Shown: in pieces, positions 46,191 through 57,058 of the stretch
Position numbering within the stretch: the stretch's first letter is position 1
Layout of the letters: each line of letters begins with the position of its first letter
Assembly (NCBI RefSeq): GCF_002994745.2
Contig: NC_037094.1
Coordinates: 70,102,819 to 70,166,818, forward strand
DNA: 64,000 bases
Direction of reading: 5' to 3'
From: Rosa chinensis
Lineage: Eukaryota; Streptophyta; Magnoliopsida; Rosales; Rosaceae
Position numbers and translations under genes: made by a program
The notes under the pieces: model-generated
Databases searched by the model: none
What the model saw: the letters and a program-made list of their open reading frames with translations, nothing else
Told to the model about the DNA's origin: nothing

Positions 46191-47549
46191 TGCATACAAT
46201 TGATCCACGATGTGGGTATCAGATGCCCCCAACAACTGTACTACTCATTGTGGGTCTGCTAGCTAGGCCATTATAGATGGACCATTCGATCATCATCGAG
46301 TTGCCACTTTGAATAGACCAATTATTAACTGGATGGGATGCCCATTGCTTAATCTACTGTATTGGATAATCAGAACTACAAGAAAGGAAGGTGATCAAAC
46401 AGTGATTTACTGTCTGCCAAAAAAATAAAAATAAAAACCAGTGATTTGCTGACAAGAGCACTACCTAGTAATGAGTTTTTAGCAGGAAGCTAATCTTTTT
46501 CTCTGTCTAATTTTGTCAAAGCAAATTAAGGACCACAAATCTTGGTGTTTGGAAACTTGACAAAGTGGGTTATATAGCAATATGTTATTGTGCATTTCTG
46601 CTTCATGTTACTTGGCTGCTTATGGTCAAAGAACAGCTAATTTCGACCAGCTTATGAAGAGTGGATCTTTTTCTCAAATATTCTATGCAACTGCCTCTAA
46701 TTTTCAAAATGCTAATGAGATATTCCCACATGACCCCATGTTCCTAACGGTCTAATCAATCATCAGCTGTTGTTTACAAAGCTATAACATCCAAACAAAC
46801 GAGAAGGAAGTGAAAGAAAACAACAATGTTAATAAGAGGATTACATAAAAACCAATTGATAAAATAAAAAAATATCATGTGCAAAATATAGATATAATGC
46901 AATTGCTAGCTATGGGCGGCAGTCATGGAAATCACAATCCGGATTAGTATTTGTAATAGTTTATGTTGTCCGTCGGCATCGAATCATTCCCAAATCATGG
47001 TCATTGGCTAATAATCAATTAATAAACCTAGCTAAAAATTCAATGGGGTCCAGATTGTAGTAGTACTGTGGTTGTAGTATATATGCTAAAGGAAGACCAT
47101 TATCTTGTCCGTAAGCTTCATCACCATGCGAGCCACAAAGTCACTTTGAAGGACTGTTGCATTGTCCATTGTTCTTGAGCAAAGTGTAATGTGTAATGTG
47201 TAATGTTTTTGTTGAAACCATCTTGTAATCCAGCTCAATAAATTTTAAAATTTTTTTTTTTTTCTACCGAGATGCTCTGAATGAAAACATAAAAAATGAA
47301 TCATGTCATCTTGATAATAGAAAGACTTAGATTCATGAAATAAGTAATTTTTTCATACGACTGTAAACGCATAACGGACCAAAGTGATAACAATAAGAAA
47401 ATAAAATGTAAAACATATGTACTTCAGATTAGTTTGATCTTTAAGAAAATGTCAACATTTTATATGTATATTTTTGATTTGTTATCCAACAACTGAAATC
47501 ATGAATATACACAAGGTTCCCTTCGCAGTTATGTTGGTAGAGTATAGTC
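46191..47549. other. Intergenic stretch, no gene seen
   Basis: AT-rich sequence without sizeable ORFs, structural RNA signals or clear repeats. Confidence 0.4.
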
Positions 47550-47554
47550 AAATC

Positions 47555-47777
47555 TGTTAGAAATCATGGTAGAAACGAAGAGGCAAAGAAAATGGCTATG
47601 GAGTACTCTGTAACAAACCGTAGAAATCTGGGTACATGGATGAATGAAGAAGACGATGTACAGTTACAAAGAAAATGACCAACACTCAGTTAAAGATAAA
47701 AACTCCATATTTATGCTAATGTGGTTCTCTGTTGATTGTTGACTTTGACCATCAGCATATGACTTGTACTCTTAACA
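47555..47777 (-). repeat. 3' LTR of the composite copia element
   Basis: In plus orientation TGTTAGAAATCATGG ... GTACTCTTAACA, 223 bp. A polypurine tract (GAGGGGGGATG on the minus strand) abuts it at 47778-47788. Confidence 0.9.
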
Positions 47778-47836
47778 TCCCCCCTCAGACTAGTGTTGGG
47801 ATCCCCAAGCACTAGGGTGCTACAGAGAATGTGTTT

Positions 47837-49683
47837 TCAACCAGGAGGAATGAGAGGAAGTGATCGCCACGAATTCGAAGACTCACAAGCTTGCCTACAA
47901 TTCATTAAATTTCTGTCCAGAGTGGAAGGTAGTAGCCAAGTTCTTGGTGTCCGCAAAACTGCAAGTTTCGTGAGGAGAGCTTGCTGCAATTGAGGTCGAG
48001 TAGGAACTGATAATGAAAATGGCAGAGACTTGACAACTTGTGATTGAGAAGCATTGTTAGTTGGCTGAGTAGCAATGGAGGGTGGCTTTGGTTGAGTGCA
48101 AATGGAAGCAGACAAAGCTTGAGGTGCTGCAGGGGATGGTGGATGACAATCATACTGATGCCTTGTAGCAAATATCTGAGGTTGAGGATTTCTAAGATGA
48201 CATTTGGAGGCAGGGTGACCAATTTTGTCACAAATTTGGCATACTACCGAAGAACTTGATGCACCATGCTGTTGTTGACAATTCCTGTAATAACACTTGT
48301 ATGCACTGTGCCCTGGTTTTTCACAGATCTGACACACAATGACATTGATGAAGTTCCCATTGGTTCTTGGCTTCCCATTGTTTTTATTGGACCTATTGTT
48401 GTAGTTGTTTGTACCCTTGTTACTTGGAAAATTTGGATATGAAGTACTGTCATCTGAGTAGCCACCATCTGCAAAGGAATTGATAAAGCCATTCTGCTGA
48501 TAATCATTGTTTGAAGAATCATTCTGAACAGTTTGATGAGAGAAATTCTGCTGAGATAAAATTGCATTCTGGTGTGGAGTGCTGTTGTAGTTGCAGTTAT
48601 TCATAGTAGATGCATGTTGTTGTTGATGACTAAATGGCAGTGACATATTGGAACCATTTTGAGCAATAAAACCAGATGTTTGATGAGAGACATCAAACAG
48701 AAATGGCATTGGATTGTAACTACCTTCATTTACCATATTGTTGTTCATCATGAATCCATCGTTTCCCATAAATGGCATAGACTGATAGTTACCACTGGAT
48801 GGAATGAAGTTGTGTTGGAATGAAGCTGGTGAGGTAGCTGATGCGGGTGGTATAGCAAAACAAGTGCTTGCAATCATAGTGTGCTGTGGAGTGAAAACAC
48901 CATATTGCGTGGTTGCAGGGGAAGCATTATATTGATGCACATTAGTCATGCCAGAAGTCACATAAGGGCACATACGATTCTGAGTGACTCCATGATTACC
49001 AATGGAAGACAGAAGATTTGATTGCATCCCAGAAGGTTGACCAAAGCAAGTGGATGACAACATCCCAGAGTACATACCATATTGAGCTAACATTGCATCA
49101 AAAAGAATTAAAGGTGCAGACTTATTCCCCAATTCAATTTCATATTCAGCAGACAACAACAATGATCTCACTTCTTCCAAATCAACATTACTTTTGCTTC
49201 TGATAATTAGCCTAGTGTGACTATACTCGCTAGGGAGCCCAGCAAGAATCAGAAATTTAACATCTTAATCATTCATCTCAATTCCTGCCACAGCTAATCG
49301 ATCTCTCATATATTTAAAACGCAACAAGTACTTGTCTATTGAGTCATATCCTTTTTGAATGTTCTGTAATGCAGCCTTTAATTTCATAATATGCGGTTCA
49401 GAAACAATAGCATATCTTTGCTTGAGAGTAAGCCATACCTCCATAGATGTTTGACAACCGATTACCAGAGTTAAAGCTTCTGCAGAAAGCGTGGTTGTAA
49501 GCATGGAGATAAGAAAACTATCTTGTTCCATCCATCTTTCTCGAGCAACAGAATTGTTGGTGAGAGAGCCATCATCACCAACAAGAAATTGGGGTGGACA
49601 AAGATGAGAACCATCAACAAACTTCAAGAGACCATGACCTCTGAGGTGATGTTTCATCTGATAAACCCAGGTTGGGTAATTTG
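47837..49683 (-). pseudogene. gag: Ty1/copia gag (UBN2-type) with two CCHC knuckles, one stop, 5'-truncated
   Basis: The frame is continuous from NYPTW-VYQMKHHL (about 49680) to 47837, with one TAA at 49267-49265. The N-terminal part contains RERWMEQDSFLISMLTTTLS and VWLTLKQRYAIVSEPHIMKL, the gag core of copia elements. The middle is Asn/Gln/Ser-rich. Two zinc knuckles follow (CQICEKPGHSAYKCYY and CQICDKIGHPASKCHL). It ends NCRQACESSNSWRSLPLIPP, then G and stop, just before the polypurine tract, so no pol was ever present in this arrangement. The first residues are replaced by a piece of inverted LTR. Confidence 0.85.
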
Positions 49684-49729
49684 TTTCTACGGTTTGTTAC
49701 AGAGTACTCCATAGCCATTTTCTTTGCCT
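49683..49729 (+). repeat. 47-bp inverted LTR fragment at the gag junction
   Basis: TTTCTACGGTTTGTTACAGA through TTCTTTGCCT is identical to the interior of the LTR in plus orientation. It joins the truncated minus-strand gag to the plus-strand block. Confidence 0.88.
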
Positions 49730-51133
49730 ATTGAATATGGTCCTACTAGACAAATTATCAGAGGAAAACATGATATAACCATGGATGAAGTCATGTCTTT
49801 ATTGCTCTCTACTGAATTTGAGATTGAGTTATAGAAGAAGGCATTGTCTTTATCCTCTTTAACTACTATGGTTGCCCAAAATAGTATGACACTACCTCAC
49901 GGCTATACTTGTTCACCTACTGTGTCTAATGTTGGATATCACAGTGATTACTCTAATGCCTTCTTGAGCAATGGTTGTGTTCTACAAAATGGCAATGGAA
50001 GGTTTTCTCAACCCAATAATGGCTTTATTTAGCAAAATTATGGCTCTCAACAAAACAATGGTCTTCAACCAACTGGTATTTTACTACATCAGCCTAATGG
50101 ATTTTCACAGCCGAATTTCATTACTTCTTAGGCAAACAGTGGAACTGTGCAGCAATTTAATTGTCAACCAGATTGCTCTATGCCAAATGGAGTTGTATAT
50201 AATGCTGCTAGGATTGGATATCATAATGCATGTGCTACTAGTGCTGTGATGAGTAATAGAAAATATATGCCTACTTCTAGCACGAAAGAAATGGAAAACA
50301 AGAAAGAGTTGCTTTCAATTGACAAAGACAGATTGGCATCAGAAACTATAGAAGACACTGTTGTTGGAGACACATCGGATGCATTCATGCTTGGGCTTTC
50401 ATCTAAGCTTGTGCTTGATACAACTGAGCAATTGCATAAGAAACTGTCAGATATTCAGTCTGAATATGATAGGAACTCTCAGAGCTGCAAGCAGAATATT
50501 TCAACAGATTTAAGAACTGACATAGTTAGAGAGAACTCTTTATCTGATGTGCTTGAAGCTACTGCTTCTAATGAAGTCGAGGTGCCTAAATCTTTAGATA
50601 GCACTGGACCTGGTGAGGCTAAAAATACAATTCACTCCTCAGCAGATATAGTTTTTTCTCCAGAGAATTTGGTTGCTGTGACTATTTCTGAAGTTATGAA
50701 GAAGACTGTTAGTGAAAATAAATCAACAAGTGATAAGTTGCATATAATGCAGAAAGGTTCTATGGGGAATTCAGCTGATCAAGTTTCATCTAAAGGTAAA
50801 CGGGTGCATGGTGGTTATAAAGATGTTGAACATGGTAAGAATGGAAGCTTGGTTCAAACCTTGGAACCATTCACAGATTCTCACAACAATGAGAAAAGGG
50901 TTACAGAAACTGTAGCTTCCAATATAATATGGAAAAGATATTCCAAGGATATAGGTCAATCAGGAGTCAAGCCTGAGTCACATAGGCAACTTGAGGAAAT
51001 TGAAGTCATGAAAACCCAAAGCAGTTGGAGGTTTCCTTCCACTCCTCTAGATACTACTATGTTGAACTGTAGGCAGGCCTCTCAGCCTATGAAGCTATGG
51101 CGATCACTTTTTCTCATTCCTCCTGGCTGAAAA
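49730..51133 (+). pseudogene. gag: Plus-strand gag-derived ORF of a related copia family, broken
   Basis: The start (TMDEVMSLLLSTEFEIEL, about 49780) is homologous to EEVRSLLLSAEYEIEL of the minus-strand gag. Three stops follow up to about 50130. The open part 50147-51130 (327 aa) is acidic, Ser/Lys/Glu-rich, without zinc knuckles, and ends MLNCRQASQPMKLWRSLFLI, then PPG and stop, the same tail as the minus-strand gag. It is therefore a diverged sister element's 3' coding region and not a host gene, despite its length. Confidence 0.72.
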
Positions 51134-51188
51134 CACATTCTATGCTGCAACCTAGTGCTTGGGATCCTAGCACTAGTTTGAGGGGGGA

Positions 51189-51452
51189 TGTTAAGAGTAT
51201 AGTACAGAATCAAGGTAATAAGGATTGCAGATTGTCTACACGTGTTGAGTATCTGATGGAGAGAAAGAAAGTTAGTTGGTTAGTAACTGGTTACTATAAG
51301 TAGTGGTTAAGTGCAATTAGAAGTGTTAAGCAATTAGGTCATTTTGTAACAATCAGAGAAAAATATCAAAACAGCTCTCAGATATTATTTCTTTCCTTTC
51401 CCCAGTTTTTCTTTCGTCTTCAACCTTTCACCATCTTCATCGAAAATCTAAC
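51189..51452 (+). repeat. LTR of the related copia family (internal, plus orientation)
   Basis: It starts TGTTAAGAGTATAGTACAG after a polypurine tract TTTGAGGGGGGA and ends GAAAATCTAACA. It is followed at once by TGGTATCAAAGCCC, an initiator-tRNA-Met primer-binding site. It shares only its first bases with the outer 223-bp LTR, so the family differs. Confidence 0.82.
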
Positions 51453-51899
51453 ATGGTATCAAAGCCCATGGTGGCCTGACCTTCGATCCTTCATCAAGTT
51501 CTCCGCTGCAACTCCGATCAAAAACCCTAAGTTCCTCCTCTTCTTTCTTTGTTCTTCGTTTTCCTTGTTCAATTACTAGTAGAAAACCGATATTGTTCAA
51601 GAAATCAAGCAAAACCAACAAGAAACTACCCTGTAGAATCATCAAATTACCAGTCAAAAAGAAATCTCTCTACTTGCAGATCTACTTTGCTTTGTTCTTG
51701 ATTTGTGAAAATCTATTCGTGAATCAAGATTTGGGGTTATTCTATAGCTATTTGTGTTGCTCATGCTGTAGCCGTTTGCACTACTCAAATTCATCAAGAT
51801 CCATTTTTTCAGTACAAGATTTGAAGAAAAATGGCATTCTCTACTCAAACCTACAACACCATCTCTGTTCGTTTGGACGAAACAAATTACCCAACCTGG
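51453..51899 (+). other. Leader and first gag codons of the plus-oriented copia element
   Basis: After the primer-binding site a leader runs to ATG at 51831, opening MAFSTQTYNTISVRLDETNY-PTW. This is exactly the N-terminus missing from the minus-strand gag; it is cut off at 51899 by the next LTR. Confidence 0.78.
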
Positions 51900-52118
51900 T
51901 GTTAAGAGTACAAGTCATATGCTAATGGTCAAAGTCAACAGTCAACAGAGATAATAACCACATTAGCATAAATATGGAGTTTTTATCTTTAACTGAGTGT
52001 TGGTCATTTTCTTTGTAACTGTACATCGTCTTCTTCATTCATCCATGTACCCAGATTTCTACGGTTTGTTACAGAGTACTCCATAGCCATTTTCTTTGCC
52101 TCTTCGTTTCTACCATGA
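51900..52118 (+). repeat. Inverted internal copy of the outer LTR
   Basis: TGTTAAGAGTACAAGTCATA through TTCGTTTCTACCATGA is the same LTR as at both outer ends but in opposite orientation. It lacks the last bases before TAACA. Confidence 0.88.
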
Positions 52119-52123
52119 TACCA

Positions 52124-52356
52124 TGATAAAGTAATTTGAGGTTCACATCCAAAACCAATTGGCAATGGATGAAGTAGCCCAAACCCTTATAAACCCATAG
52201 GCAAGGTCCCATTTTTCCCATGTGGGATGTATATATTCTCAACACGCCCCTGCACGTGTGGCGAATTTTCAAGCCATACACGTGGACAACTTTGGGTGAC
52301 GTGGAGCCCGTGTAGCCATTAGGCATGCACACATGTGATAACCCGCTCTAATACCA
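52124..52356 (-). mobile_element. TRIM-like fragment inside the composite element
   Basis: On the minus strand: primer-binding site TGGTATTAGAGCGGG, a very short non-coding interior (about 100 bp), a tract GTGCAGGGGCG, and a 121-bp LTR-like unit from TGTTGAGAATATATAC (52244) to TTACTTTATCA (52124), followed by another TGGTATCA. This is the plan of terminal-repeat retrotransposons in miniature; its left LTR is replaced by the outer copia LTR. Confidence 0.6.
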
Positions 52357-52584
52357 TGATAGAAATCATGGTAGAAACGAAGAGGCAAAGAAAATGGCTA
52401 TGGAGTACTCTGTAACAAACCGTAGAAATCTGGGTATATGGATGAATGAAGAAGGCGATGTACAGTTACAAAGAAAATGACCAACACTCAGTTAAAGATA
52501 AAAACTCCATATTTATGCTAATGTGGTTATTATCTCTGTTGACTGTTGACTTTGACCATCAGCATATGACTTGTAGTCTTAACA
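52357..52584 (-). repeat. 5' LTR of the composite copia element
   Basis: Plus orientation TGATAGAAATCATGG ... GTAGTCTTAACA, 228 bp. It is nearly identical to the 47555 copy apart from a short insertion (GGTTATTATCTCTG versus GGTTCTCTG), so insertion was fairly recent. Confidence 0.9.
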
Positions 52585-52839
52585 AAATCATGAATACTTT
52601 CTGTCATTAGATCTTTTTTCACAACTATTAGACCAAACAATTATTATCAGTGGTTATTTCATTTGACATTCTAAACATAGACTTGATTAATGATTTTGCA
52701 ATTTGGTAGAACGAGAATACACAATTGATTTCTTTATTTTCCCCAACGGACAAATTAATATATGTCTCTAATCTTTGAAGCTAATAATGCACACAATTAA
52801 TAGAATCGATGCTGGTAAATAAATTTTAATCAGCTTTGA

Positions 52840-53160
52840 GCGGAGGACTCTGAGCAATACAGAGCAACCTCGAGGGTGTGAAACCTAGGGTTTCGTGTGG
52901 AGGCGGCGACCGTGCGGTGTCCAGACCAGGGCGACGGCGAGAAGACGGAGCGACAGGTCCTCTTTTGGAGAAGTCGGGTTCTGGGGATTGTTCGAAGGCC
53001 CATTTAGAGGCTGTGTGGCTCCGATTAGCAGCGGCTTTCGGCTGAAGCGTTTGAGGGTGTTGTGTGGTCGATCCAGTGGTGACGAGCTCCGATCGTAGCT
53101 GCTCAAGGCTGTGGCGGTGAGGGTAGTGGTTTAAGGCTGTGGCATTGAAGACATCGTTAA
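52840..53160. other. GC-rich island, possibly a LINE 5' region
   Basis: About 300 bp of clearly higher GC content with GGCGGCGACC and GACGGCGAGAAGACG words, flanked by AT-rich DNA. Overlapping ORFs on both strands are short and unrecognised. Confidence 0.3.
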
Positions 53161-53499
53161 TATAATAGAACCTGATTCCGTTTCCCTAAAAATAATGCAA
53201 ACAATTAATTTCAGATTATTTTTGCTAAGTCACCCCCCATTTTCCACCTATATATTAAGTTAATGATAAAGTACCAAATATTTGTCTAGTACCATTTGAT
53301 CTAGAGATATACAAGTCTCTCATTCATAAGTGGGGGGGTTGTGAGTTCGGCGTACGGAATACCAGTTGTAATTCTCGGTTATGATGTAAAAGAAAATGAT
53401 AATGAAACTAGATCAGAGAATTATTCAAAGCTAAATCAGGTAAGAGGTGCTTGAAAATTAGATCAGAAATTCAATTCCTTGCCAATGTAACAAAAAAAA

Positions 53500-53765
53500 A
53501 ATTTCACTCAACTCGACTTTCATTACCATTTTCTAACGGTAATATTAACACTTTTTCTATTTTTCATATCAACCTTTGTTATAATTTGATCAACTACATT
53601 TTTCTTTTTATTATATCCATTGAAATAAAACAATAATTCACTCAGCTCAAGTTTCATTACCATTTTGTAACGGTAGTATCAACACTTTTTCATATCAACC
53701 TTTGTTAAAATTTGATCAACTACATTTTTCTTTTTATTAATTATATCCGTTGAAATAAAATATTT
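53500..53765. repeat. Imperfect tandem duplication (~130-bp unit)
   Basis: Both units contain TTTCATTACCATTTT, TAACGGTA, TATCAACCTTTGTTA and GATCAACTACATTTTTCTTT in the same order. Confidence 0.85.
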
Positions 53766-53769
53766 TAAC

Positions 53770-54060
53770 TTAATTCTCTCATTTTTTTAGAGCTAACCCA
53801 AAACAGATATTCAACCCTTTAATTTGGAACCTTAACATACAATCATACATATACATAGAGCTCTGGCTTCTACAGACACTGCAGATGACTTTTCGATGAT
53901 GGTGATTCAGCCCGGCCATGTACTAGTAAAGACGACTATATAGACCACACCACACGCACGCACAATGATCGAGCCAGGGAAGCAGAATCATCTTGCTTCT
54001 TGCCAGCGTTTTAGCTAGGGACGAGGAGATGACAGCTATGGTTCTACTCCATGAACTGGC
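53770..54060. other. Intergenic stretch, no gene seen
   Basis: Ordinary AT-rich sequence leading into a promoter-like region. Confidence 0.35.
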
Positions 54061-54069
54061 ACTTCCACT

Positions 54070-54250
54070 CCCCTCCACGTGGGGTACGCATCCCCATCAC
54101 AACTTTCGAAAACCATGAGCTGGATTTCCATCCATCTACTCTCTCTCTCTCTCTCAATGGCTATATATTTAAAGCTTAGTTCCACACTTCGTCTCCTTAT
54201 ATCGATCTCACTATTCTCAGCTTTCTCTTGCTTTTTCTACGGGTTTCTCT
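54070..54250 (+). promoter_or_regulatory. Promoter-like region without a recognisable gene downstream
   Basis: It contains a CACGTGG G-box (about 54077), a CT run, a TATA box (CTATATATTTAAAGC, about 54163-54177) and a CT-rich leader-like stretch ending TTTCTCTGAGTACGT. No ORF longer than 60 codons follows in the next 800 bp, so a non-coding transcript, a gene with tiny exons or a dead promoter are all possible. Confidence 0.35.
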
Positions 54251-55726
54251 GAGTACGTCTTCCACTAATGGCAGTGCTAGCTCATGCATGTTACATATAT
54301 ATGCTTTCGTCTTTCCTTTCCTACCACATAAAGGAAACTCCTTTAGCTTTTCCAGTATCTGTACTGACTACTGAGGTTCCCTAGCTAGCTATCTTCATGA
54401 TCATATAAAATTCAAAAGCTGATGGTCTTAATACATATTCATCCAGGTTCAGACTTCCAAGATATGCAGGTCGTGTATTATAGCTTATATCTTGACACAT
54501 CTTGCATTAAATCTCTTATTCATTACCAATGTGATATTTCTTCTGCGATGCAGCGATCAAGAGAGTACCATATGACTAACATGTAAAATAATCAAATCAA
54601 ATATGGTAATTAGAGACATGTTGGACTAGTATTACTGACATTTGAAGATGAACAATAACAGGGATCCCAACTGAACTTTTAATTATCAGGGGAATTGAAG
54701 TTCTCCGATGACTCCATTAATATTTGCAAGATTTTGTTTCGTCATTTCAAATTCAGACAGTCAGACCTACAGTCCCTGCAGGCGAAACCTATCATTAAAT
54801 AGCTATAGTTTTCAATCATTCACACGCGCCCTATCTACCTATCAAGTTTTCAATACCTTTGTACATAATTTATGTAATTCATAGCACTACGTACGTACTA
54901 TGCCGGCACTGTACGTTTAACGTAACCTAGCCATGTCACCATTGCTATGAACAAAAGCGAAAACAGTTTCAAGAACTTTGGAAGGAGATTGGATCTCTAA
55001 CGATCCCTAGAGATTGTATTCGAATCCCAACGGGTGAGACGAGCGCAATACGATAGCTTGTGACAAGGATCAAACCCAATACGATAGTGTGCCAGAAAAA
55101 CTATATGGGAACAGAGTTTGTGATGTCGAAGAGGGGCAGCTCATATTTGGACATCGGTAAAGTAATACGCCTTTGCTGTTAGTACAATTGATTGGATATA
55201 AAAAATTAAAATAAATAAATAATAAATAAAAATTACACAAAAAGAAAAAAGAATCGTGGGAGAACCAATTCAAAGTTTTTTTCCACAAGAAATAGGGAGA
55301 ACATAATCCCAGTAGATCCACTTAACCGCTTCAAGCATTAAAGCCTAATCGATACGACTAATGATTTTTTACCCTAGAAGCTAGAACTCTACATTATTCT
55401 CTATAAATCTATCTTCACCTCACAAGGAGATAACAGAGAAAACTTTAATCTAATCATGTATATTGTTTATGTCGAAGACTATTTCGGACCAATTTAATCA
55501 CATGAATATTTCGTCAAAATGTCCTTAGCTCGTGGCAAACCAATGGCCTAATCATTCGACTGTTTTTTTGTCTAATTTCATGTCACTTATTTGTTCAAAT
55601 TACTAGAGTGGAGAAATCGTACAGGTGCGCAACACGGAATAAGAATGAACGTAACATTGTCAATATCAAGGGGAAAACTACTTGGAGTTCGATATTAATT
55701 AATATACTTGACCCACCTAACATCAA
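54251..55726. other. Intergenic stretch, no gene seen
   Basis: No ORF of note. I looked for known plant miRNA sequences by eye and found none. Confidence 0.35.
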
Positions 55727-55811
55727 GGGGCGGTGGCGCAGTTGGCTAGCGCGTAGGTCTCATAGCTTCTGAGTGATCCTGAGGTCGAGAGTTCGAGCCT
55801 CTCTCGCCCCA
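55727..55811 (+). tRNA. tRNA-Met (CAU), elongator, with an 11-nt intron
   Basis: The acceptor stem GGGGCGG pairs with TCGCCCC (one G-U). The D-arm GGCGCAGTTGGCTAGCGC (A-box), anticodon CAT at 55761-55763 and T-arm GAGAGTTCGAGCCTCTC (B-box GTTCGAGCC) are all in place. The extra GCTTCTGAGTG (55765-55775) lies one base 3' of the anticodon, where plant elongator tRNA-Met genes carry their intron. The mature length is 74 nt. A TTTTT tract at about 55818 fits RNA polymerase III termination. Confidence 0.96.
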
Positions 55812-56197
55812 AATTTCTTTTTAACAACATTATATTTGCATTTCATTTGTCATCTTTTAAAACACCAAAACCACTTATTTTATTTTCTTTATGTCGAATA
55901 TTTCATAAAACACAGTTCTCTCAAGATTTCTTCGCAAACAAATAAGTGCATTTTTTTTATTAATAGCATTTTCAAGTATTAGGGTTTTGAAGAATATCAT
56001 GTCGATATATTAATAATACTCAGGTCAGAAAGGACCATTACATATCCTCCATATACCATCTATGGGTAGATAAAGAGTTTGTGGTAAACCACAGCGATAC
56101 ATAGATTAGGTCCGATCATTTAACGGTATTCATGCTCACTTATTTAAGAAAACCTAGAAACTATTTTTAATCAAGAACGCAGTTGGGCTCCTGAACC
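55812..56197. other. Intergenic stretch, no gene seen
   Basis: AT-rich sequence right of the tRNA gene and its terminator tract, without further signals. Confidence 0.4.
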
Positions 56198-56232
56198 ATG
56201 GGATGAGATGGGATGGGATGGGATGGGATGGG
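56198..56232. repeat. (GGGAT)n pentamer repeat
   Basis: Five to six copies of ATGGG/GGGAT in a row. G-triplets at regular spacing could form a G-quadruplex. Confidence 0.9.
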
Positions 56233-56369
56233 TCTTAAAATTGGTGAAGTTATTGGATCAGGCCAGTGATTGATGCGTTGGATAACACAAAACATAGAGC
56301 TTCTCACTTCTTATTTTCTGGAATGGCTTCCTAAACTTTTGTTCATGTCCCCATTCTAGATTTCTAATT

Positions 56370-56585
56370 TGAATTGTTAAAAAAAAATTCTCTAATTTGA
56401 AGTTTCGAACATTAGGGCCCAAGTGTTGAGGAACACTTTTTTTTTCTTTTATAGAATTGGACTGTTTGTTCAAAAAATCTCTAATCTGAAATTTAGGGCC
56501 CAAGTATTGAAGAAAACTTTTTTTTTTCTTTTTTCTTAATGTTTTCTTCAATACTTGAGCCCTAATGTTCAAATTAGAGACCTAA
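56370..56585. repeat. Direct and inverted repeat cluster
   Basis: TTAGGGCCCAAGTGTTGAGG (about 56410) recurs as TTAGGGCCCAAGTATTGAAG (about 56497) and inverted as CTTCAATACTTGAGCCCTAA (about 56545). The last two form a hairpin separated by a T-rich loop. Confidence 0.8.
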
Positions 56586-57050
56586 AAAACCAGACTTACA
56601 AACCAATTGAGAGTGAAAAACAGTATTCACTTCTCATTAAACTTAAACTAAAAGTAAAAGTAGTCTAGTTAAAATATTTCTCATGAGACAAAACTTGAAG
56701 TGAAGACCACCTACTAACAACTAAAACAATACATCACAACCTCAAACAACATGATCAAACACCAAACACGAGCAAAACAATTTTCTCCAAATTGTGATCC
56801 CGAAGTAGCATTCCAATTTGATATAATGAAACCAACTGCAACACCAACGCACCAAGTACCGGCTTCCAAAAATACATTTCTAGTCATATCTGTATCTTAT
56901 AACTTGAAATTGCATCAACATATCAACTTGAGTATGGTTGATATATGATCTTATTATTATTTAAAAGAAAGAAAAAACTGATTTTTATTAGCAATATAAT
57001 CATTGATTAGAGAATTATATTGATGAAGTTGGGGATATCGAAGTTGGGGG
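56586..57050. other. AT-rich stretch, no gene seen
   Basis: Short chance ORFs only. Confidence 0.4.
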
Positions 57051-57058
57051 ATAACTAA

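Larger units (their letters stand above)
47555..52584 (-). mobile_element. Composite gag-only Ty1/copia-type element (TR-GAG-like)
   Basis: Outer LTRs lie at 47555-47777 and 52357-52584. The AAATC duplication is exact (47550-47554; 52585-52589). On the minus strand, TGGTATTAGAGC right after the 52357 LTR edge is the primer-binding site for initiator tRNA-Met. The interior has no protease, integrase or RT. It holds a minus-strand gag (49683-47837), a plus-strand gag-derived block with its own LTR (49730-51899), an extra plus-oriented LTR (51900-52118) and a TRIM-like piece (52124-52356). Because one TSD surrounds everything, the composite appears to have inserted as one unit. Confidence 0.85.

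Noticed and set aside
52124..52356. Cassandra-type TRIM with 5S rRNA sequence
   Set aside because: The 5S promoter motifs expected in Cassandra LTRs are not present.
54251..54800. MicroRNA precursor
   Set aside because: No known plant miRNA sequence and no convincing long hairpin were found by eye.
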